The position numbers were made by a program, and so were the translations under genes. A model generated the notes under the pieces. The model made no database searches, was not told the origin of the DNA, and worked only from the letters and a program-made list of their open reading frames with translations. Positions 55,490 to 64,000 of a DNA stretch of 64,000 nt are shown here, in pieces; the stretch's first letter is position 1; the number at the start of each line of letters is the position of its first letter. The DNA lies in assembly GCF_947503045.1 (NCBI RefSeq), contig NZ_CANNCF010000001.1:1426001-1490000 (forward strand), given 5' to 3'. The stretch comes from an uncultured Tateyamaria sp. GTDB taxonomy: Bacteria; Pseudomonadota; Alphaproteobacteria; Rhodobacterales; Rhodobacteraceae.

Positions 55490-55504
55490 TTAACCCGCCA
55501 TTAG
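55490..55504. promoter_or_regulatory. CtrA-type site upstream of sciP
   Basis: TTAA-N7-TTAG at 55490-55504 matches seven of the eight CtrA consensus bases and lies 45 bp before sciP. Control of sciP by CtrA is known in Caulobacter. The gap before ctrA (55828-55921) carries TTAG-N4-TTAA near 55826 and TTAA-N4-TTAG near 55864, which lack the N7 spacing. Confidence 0.55.
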
Positions 55505-55548
55505 GGTCGCCGGGGCATGGTGCACGCGAAGCAGAAAAGAGCAGTGCA

Positions 55549-55827
55549 ATGTATTTGAAAAAAGTCGATGGGCCCCGCGCGGTCACCTTGCCGGATGGCA
55601 CGGTGCTGACTCGGGCCGACTTGCCGCCCCCATCCACTCGCCGTTGGGTTGCATCGCGCAAGGCGGCGGTCGTGCGGGGGGTGATTTACGGATTGCTGAC
55701 ACAGGCAGACGCGCTCGAACGCTATTCCCTAAGCGAAGAAGAGTTTTTGGCCTGGGTCAAGGCCGTTTCCGACCATGGTGAAGAGGCGCTGAAGGCGACT
55801 GCTGTGCAAAGGTATAGACAACTTTAG
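55549..55827 (+). CDS. sciP: CtrA inhibitor SciP (DUF1153)
   Basis: The 92-aa protein starts at 55549 (MYLKKVDGPRAVTLPDG), the conserved start. It has a helix-turn-helix with RWVASRKAAVVRGVIYGLLT and LERYSLSEEEFLAWVKAV, the DUF1153/SciP signature. SciP binds CtrA and blocks its activation of promoters. It lies 94 bp upstream of ctrA, forming a regulator-target pair. Confidence 0.92.
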   Translation: MYLKKVDGPRAVTLPDGTVLTRADLPPPSTRRWVASRKAAVVRGVIYGLLTQADALERYSLSEEEFLAWVKAVSDHGEEALKATAVQRYRQL

Positions 55828-55921
55828 GTTGTTAAGCTATATTTCCCACAGGAGTAACGTGTGGTTAACTATTTAGGTTCACGTTTAGTTCAACACCGAC
55901 ACCCATAGTGGAGACTATTGA

Positions 55922-61132
<5,211 letters not shown>

Positions 61133-61164
61133 CACCAAATGTGCTAAAAAGTTCGCAAATGTTC

Positions 61165-61190
61165 TTAAAAAGTTCTTTACGAAGCGTTAA
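61165..61190. promoter_or_regulatory. Two overlapping CtrA-like sites before a small-protein gene
   Basis: TTAA-N7-TTTA (61165-61179) and TTTA-N7-TTAA (61176-61190) share the central TTTA. Each matches seven of eight consensus bases. They lie 46 bp before the 42-aa protein start. Confidence 0.4.
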
Positions 61191-61235
61191 GGATATGAGA
61201 ACAAAGGGGCAACTCCAGAGACGAAAGGCACTGAC

Positions 61236-61364
61236 ATGACCACGCTTCGCACACTGAAAGATGTCGCAACCCGCGCTGAGGCCACGCTGCTTCAGGATAT
61301 GCTGGGTGCCGGGGCATTGGCAGTGATGCTGGTGGTTGCGCTGTACCTTCCGTCCTTGTTCTGA
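61236..61364 (+). CDS. 42-aa single-pass membrane protein
   Basis: A short frame of 42 codons starts after AAAGG with 8-bp spacing. The N-terminal half is charged (TTLRTLKDVATRAEATLLQ) and the rest is one hydrophobic helix (LGAGALAVMLVVALYLPSLF). It is followed by a clear terminator, so it is likely a real one-gene unit. Function unknown. Overlapping CtrA-like sites lie upstream. Confidence 0.65.
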   Translation: MTTLRTLKDVATRAEATLLQDMLGAGALAVMLVVALYLPSLF

Positions 61365-61506
61365 GTTTCTGCCTGCGATCTTGCTGTGATCCCACATTTG
61401 CGCCCGTCCCAATTGGCGTCTTCACATGCGGCTCTGCCTGCCGCCTCGTGACCCTGTTTGCCGCAGGGGTTATCGGATCCGTCCCCCGCAAGACACGCTT
61501 ACCTTG

Positions 61507-61541
61507 CGCCGCCATCCCTTTGGATGTGCGGCGTTTTTTTT
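61507..61541 (+). terminator. Rho-independent terminator after the 42-aa gene
   Basis: CGCCGC (61507-61512) pairs with GCGGCG (61528-61533), with inner ATCC/GGAT pairing, and eight T follow. Confidence 0.8.
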
Positions 61542-61563
61542 GGTTTTCAGTCGGGAGGGGCGG

Positions 61564-62016
61564 TCAGGCGCAGTCGGATTGCAGTGCCTGTTCCATCGCT
61601 TCTGCCGTCGCTTCGATGGCCAGCAGGATCGAGGCGTGGCGGTTCTTGAACTCGCGCGCGGGTTCAAGCACTTCGAACCCGTCAAAGGGGGCGGAGGGCA
61701 CAGGGCCATTCGATTTCAGCATCGCGCGCAATTCATCGCGTGCGCGTTGCACTTCGGCCAGCGACCGGCCGACAACCGCATGTCCGGTCACGGCCGCTGC
61801 CGCCTGACCCAGCGCGCAGGCCTTCACGTCCTGCCCATAACCCGCGATCCGCCCGTCCTGAACGGACACATCCACCGTCACGGTGGAGCCGCAAAGCGGC
61901 GAGCGTTTCTTGACGCTTGCATGGGGATCGGCCAGCCGCGCGGTGTGTGGCATGTCGGCTGCCAGCGCGAGAATGCGGGTCGAATAGAGTTTGATCAGGT
62001 CGGTATCGGCGGGCAT
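61564..62016 (-). CDS. NifU/SufU-like iron-sulfur scaffold domain protein
   Basis: The 150-aa protein has Cys42 (SPLCGSTVTV), Cys67 (VKACALGQAAA) and a third Cys near the C-terminus, positions matching NifU-N/IscU-type scaffolds. The usual first Asp-Cys motif differs, so cluster assembly is probable but not certain. It is divergent from hisI. Confidence 0.75.
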   Translation of the reverse strand: MPADTDLIKLYSTRILALAADMPHTARLADPHASVKKRSPLCGSTVTVDVSVQDGRIAGYGQDVKACALGQAAAAVTGHAVVGRSLAEVQRARDELRAMLKSNGPVPSAPFDGFEVLEPAREFKNRHASILLAIEATAEAMEQALQSDCA

Positions 62017-62093
62017 GTCCCCTCCGGCTCTGGTGTCTGGTGTCGTTGTGTCCTACATAATCGCCTGCCCGCCAGATGCAAAAAGGTTTTGCC

Positions 62094-62465
62094 ATGACGC
62101 CCGCCTTTGATCCCGCAACTTTGCGTTACAACGCGCAGGGCTTGGTCCCCGCCATCGCGCAGGATGTCGCAAGCCACGAGGTGCTGATGCTGGCGTGGAT
62201 GAATGCCGAAGCCGTGGCGCAGACGCTGGAAACGGGTCGCGTGACCTATTGGTCGCGTTCGCGTCAGGCGTTCTGGATCAAGGGCGAGACCTCTGGAAAC
62301 GTGCAGGAACTGGTGTCGCTGCGTGTCGATTGCGACCGCGATTGCCTGATCATGCAGGTGCGCCAGACCGGGCCAGCCTGCCATACAGGGCGTCGTACGT
62401 GCTTTTACACAGACGTGACGGATGGGTCCGAAGTTGAGTTGATGGCACCGATGCAGGGGGGATAG
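62094..62465 (+). CDS. hisI: Phosphoribosyl-AMP cyclohydrolase
   Basis: The 123-aa HisI domain has RVTYWSRSRQAFWIKGETSG, DCDRDCLIMQV and CHTGRRTCFY with the zinc-binding Cys residues and Mg Asp residues intact. It opens the ring of PR-AMP in histidine synthesis. It is separate from HisE, as usual here. The dispersed motif copy B overlaps its 3' end. Confidence 0.92.
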   Translation: MTPAFDPATLRYNAQGLVPAIAQDVASHEVLMLAWMNAEAVAQTLETGRVTYWSRSRQAFWIKGETSGNVQELVSLRVDCDRDCLIMQVRQTGPACHTGRRTCFYTDVTDGSEVELMAPMQGG

Positions 62466-62515
62466 CCCCCCGTCGCTGTGCGACTCCCCCCAGGATTTTT
62501 CTAAATCAGAGAAGG
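62456..62515. repeat. Short dispersed motif, copy B
   Basis: It has the same order of parts as 18698-18752 with small differences: a GGGGGG/CCCCCC hairpin, GACTCCCCC, GGATTTTT and AAATCAGAGAAGG. It spans the ends of convergent hisI and gluQ, and its end encodes the last residues of GluQ. Confidence 0.6.
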
Positions 62516-63361
62516 GGACAACCCCAGCATTTGGCGTATGTCGGCGGGCGTTGCACCTTCTGCGCGGTATTTTGCGATGGCACGCGCATCATCCCGTTTG
62601 GCGAGCCGTTTGCCCGCATCGTCGCGGATCAGGCGGTGGTGGTGGTAGATTGGTGTGGGCAGGCACAGCAGGTGTTGCAGGATCACATGGATTTGCGTGG
62701 CTTCGGCCAGATCCGCGCCGCGTATCACGTGGGTGATGTCTTGGGCGGCGTCGTCGATGACGACCGAAAGGTGATAGGACGTGCCCATGTCCCGCCGTGC
62801 CAGAACGATATCGCCGGTTGTAGTCGGCATGTCCATGATTGCGATCTCGCCCGCGTCCATGCCGGTTTCGGTGTAAGAGAGTGCGCCGGAGATTGTCGCC
62901 AGTGCCGTAGCCATGTCGAGGCGCAGTGCAACATTCTTTGGGCGTGGCCCTGTGCGCGGATGTTTTGCGCGGCAAGTGCCGGGATAGATCAGACCGTCCG
63001 GGCCGTGGCTGGGCACCCCTTCCTGTGGTGCGTTTGCGGCCTCTTCGATGTCGCGGCGGGTGCAATCGCATTGATAGAGAAGGTTATTTTCCCACAAATT
63101 ATCAAGGGATTGTGCGTACGCCTTCATGTTATCTGATTGCCGCAACACCGGTTCAGGCCAGTTGAGCCCAAGCCATGCCAGATCGTCAAATATCTGCGCT
63201 TCCCATTGCGGGCGTGCGCGGGACTGATCAATGTCCTCGATCCGCAACAGGAACGTCCCACCGGCGCGCTGCGCCAGGTCAAAGGCCAGCATCGCCGAAT
63301 AGGCGTGGCCCAGATGCAGAGGTCCCGTCGGGGATGGCGCAAAACGAGTGGTGAATGTCAC
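62501..63361 (-). CDS. gluQ: Glutamyl-Q tRNA(Asp) synthetase
   Basis: The 286-aa protein is a GluRS catalytic core without anticodon domain. It has the HIGH-type PSPTGPLHLGHAYSA, zinc-binding Cys residues in CDCTRRDIEEA and YPGTCRA, and AKRDDARA in the KMSKS position. It adds Glu to queuosine in tRNA-Asp. Its start overlaps the methyltransferase stop by 4 bp. Confidence 0.9.
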   Translation of the reverse strand: MTFTTRFAPSPTGPLHLGHAYSAMLAFDLAQRAGGTFLLRIEDIDQSRARPQWEAQIFDDLAWLGLNWPEPVLRQSDNMKAYAQSLDNLWENNLLYQCDCTRRDIEEAANAPQEGVPSHGPDGLIYPGTCRAKHPRTGPRPKNVALRLDMATALATISGALSYTETGMDAGEIAIMDMPTTTGDIVLARRDMGTSYHLSVVIDDAAQDITHVIRGADLAEATQIHVILQHLLCLPTPIYHHHRLIRDDAGKRLAKRDDARAIAKYRAEGATPADIRQMLGLSPSLI

Positions 63362-63963
63362 GCTTTTTCAAGCACGTAGACGTTCGCGTTCAACCCGATT
63401 CCGGGCAGGTGCGGACCGTGTTCTTTGAACAGCAGACGGGCCGCGCCGCAATCGGTCCACTCGGCGATCCCGGCCTCGTTGCTCGGGTCCTCAAGCGCGT
63501 GATCGTTAAAGGAAAACACCAGCTTTCCGTCCCGCGGCAGCGCACGCATCAACATGTGCAGGACTGAAATGGGGGCAGCACCGGCGCCGATCACGCCAAT
63601 GGCGGTACAAAGCGGATAATCCTTGCGCGGCAGGTCGTCGCCGGCCTCGATCTGCTCAAGATGGCGGTAAACACCCTTGGTCCGCGCGCCTTCGAGCATC
63701 TCGGCCGAGAGGTCGAGGCCATCGATCGTTTCAAACCCGGCCAGCTTGAGCGCTAGGCCGGACAAGCCCGTGCCACAGCCAAAATCCAGGACAGGCGCGC
63801 TCAGATCGTCGGCGTAGGATTTCAAAGCGTCCGCGCAGCGCTGCGGCGTGGCATAGCCGTTTTCGCCGATTTCGGCCTCGTAGCTTGCCGCCCAACTGTC
63901 ATAGAGGCTGCGTGTCGACCCCGCGTCGCGGGCCTGATAGGCCTTGTCCAGAAATCCGGTCAT
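63358..63963 (-). CDS. Class I SAM-dependent methyltransferase
   Basis: The 201-aa protein has motif I as LDFGCGTGLSGLALK followed by DLSAEML at strand 2, and CTAIGVIGAG as motif IV. Its N-terminal DAGSTRSLYDSWAASYEAEI resembles small-molecule methyltransferases. It is translationally coupled to gluQ. Substrate unknown. Confidence 0.82.
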   Translation of the reverse strand: MTGFLDKAYQARDAGSTRSLYDSWAASYEAEIGENGYATPQRCADALKSYADDLSAPVLDFGCGTGLSGLALKLAGFETIDGLDLSAEMLEGARTKGVYRHLEQIEAGDDLPRKDYPLCTAIGVIGAGAAPISVLHMLMRALPRDGKLVFSFNDHALEDPSNEAGIAEWTDCGAARLLFKEHGPHLPGIGLNANVYVLEKA

Positions 63964-64000
63964 GGCGGCAGTTTAACGCCTCGGGTCCCAGCGTCCAGAG

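Overview
The window looks like chromosomal DNA of a marine Rhodobacterales (Roseobacter-group) alphaproteobacterium. The evidence is high-GC coding sequence, a sciP-ctrA pair, B12-dependent ribonucleotide reductase, a long two-domain dCTP deaminase, a VPLPA-CTERM protein, a TRAP transporter and the rpmF-plsX-fabH-ihfA-merR order. Genes are densely packed with many 4-bp ATGA/GTGA overlaps. Functions below come from reading sequence motifs; no database search was run.

Layout. 1-1841: end of an unknown protein, a CpXC zinc-finger protein and a Lys/Ala-rich protein. 1947-7528: a probable uronate (pectin/alginate monomer) island with a KdgF-like cupin, an SDR reductase, a GntR/FCD regulator, a redoxin and a DctPQM TRAP transporter; three copies of a GGTATAC palindrome mark the regulon. 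7525-12200: a lipoprotein and nrdJ, with DnaA-type and NrdR-type sites upstream of nrdJ. 12201-12872: a gene-free stretch with inverted repeats, two identical 43-bp terminator units and one copy of a 187-bp repeat. 12873-18633: ECF sigma factor and divergent EF-hand protein, an MttB-family protein, an outer-membrane barrel, a TPM protein and an aminotransferase. 18844-28605: MmcQ/YjbR protein, cysS (composition shift in its 3' part), cimA-methyltransferase-NDUFAF6-like operon, MFS transporter, and a cobK-alkA-esterase operon. 28624-31267: a hypothetical gene, HNH nuclease, the second 187-bp repeat and xthA.

31268-33132 is the most unusual segment. A perfect CtrA-type site and a leader with four perfect hairpins precede a 133-aa protein made of six ~20-aa units ending in FSSGS. 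A 354-aa helical protein of unknown function follows directly. I regard this pair as the best candidate for an undescribed system, possibly under control of the CtrA encoded at 55922-56641.

33154-43702: erpA-like, dgt, GNAT, argS-SPOR-nagZ-scpA-scpB (translationally coupled in part), a coiled-coil membrane protein, dcd and tRNA-Pro(GGG). 43770-50414: MerR-ihfA-fabH-plsX-rpmF-yceD, divergent bamE, an OlsB-like acyltransferase and a VPLPA-CTERM protein. 50629-63963: ABC-F ATPase, acetyltransferase-MOSC-SDR, mnmA, sciP-ctrA, ligA-recG, a 42-aa membrane protein, a NifU-like scaffold, hisI, gluQ and a methyltransferase.
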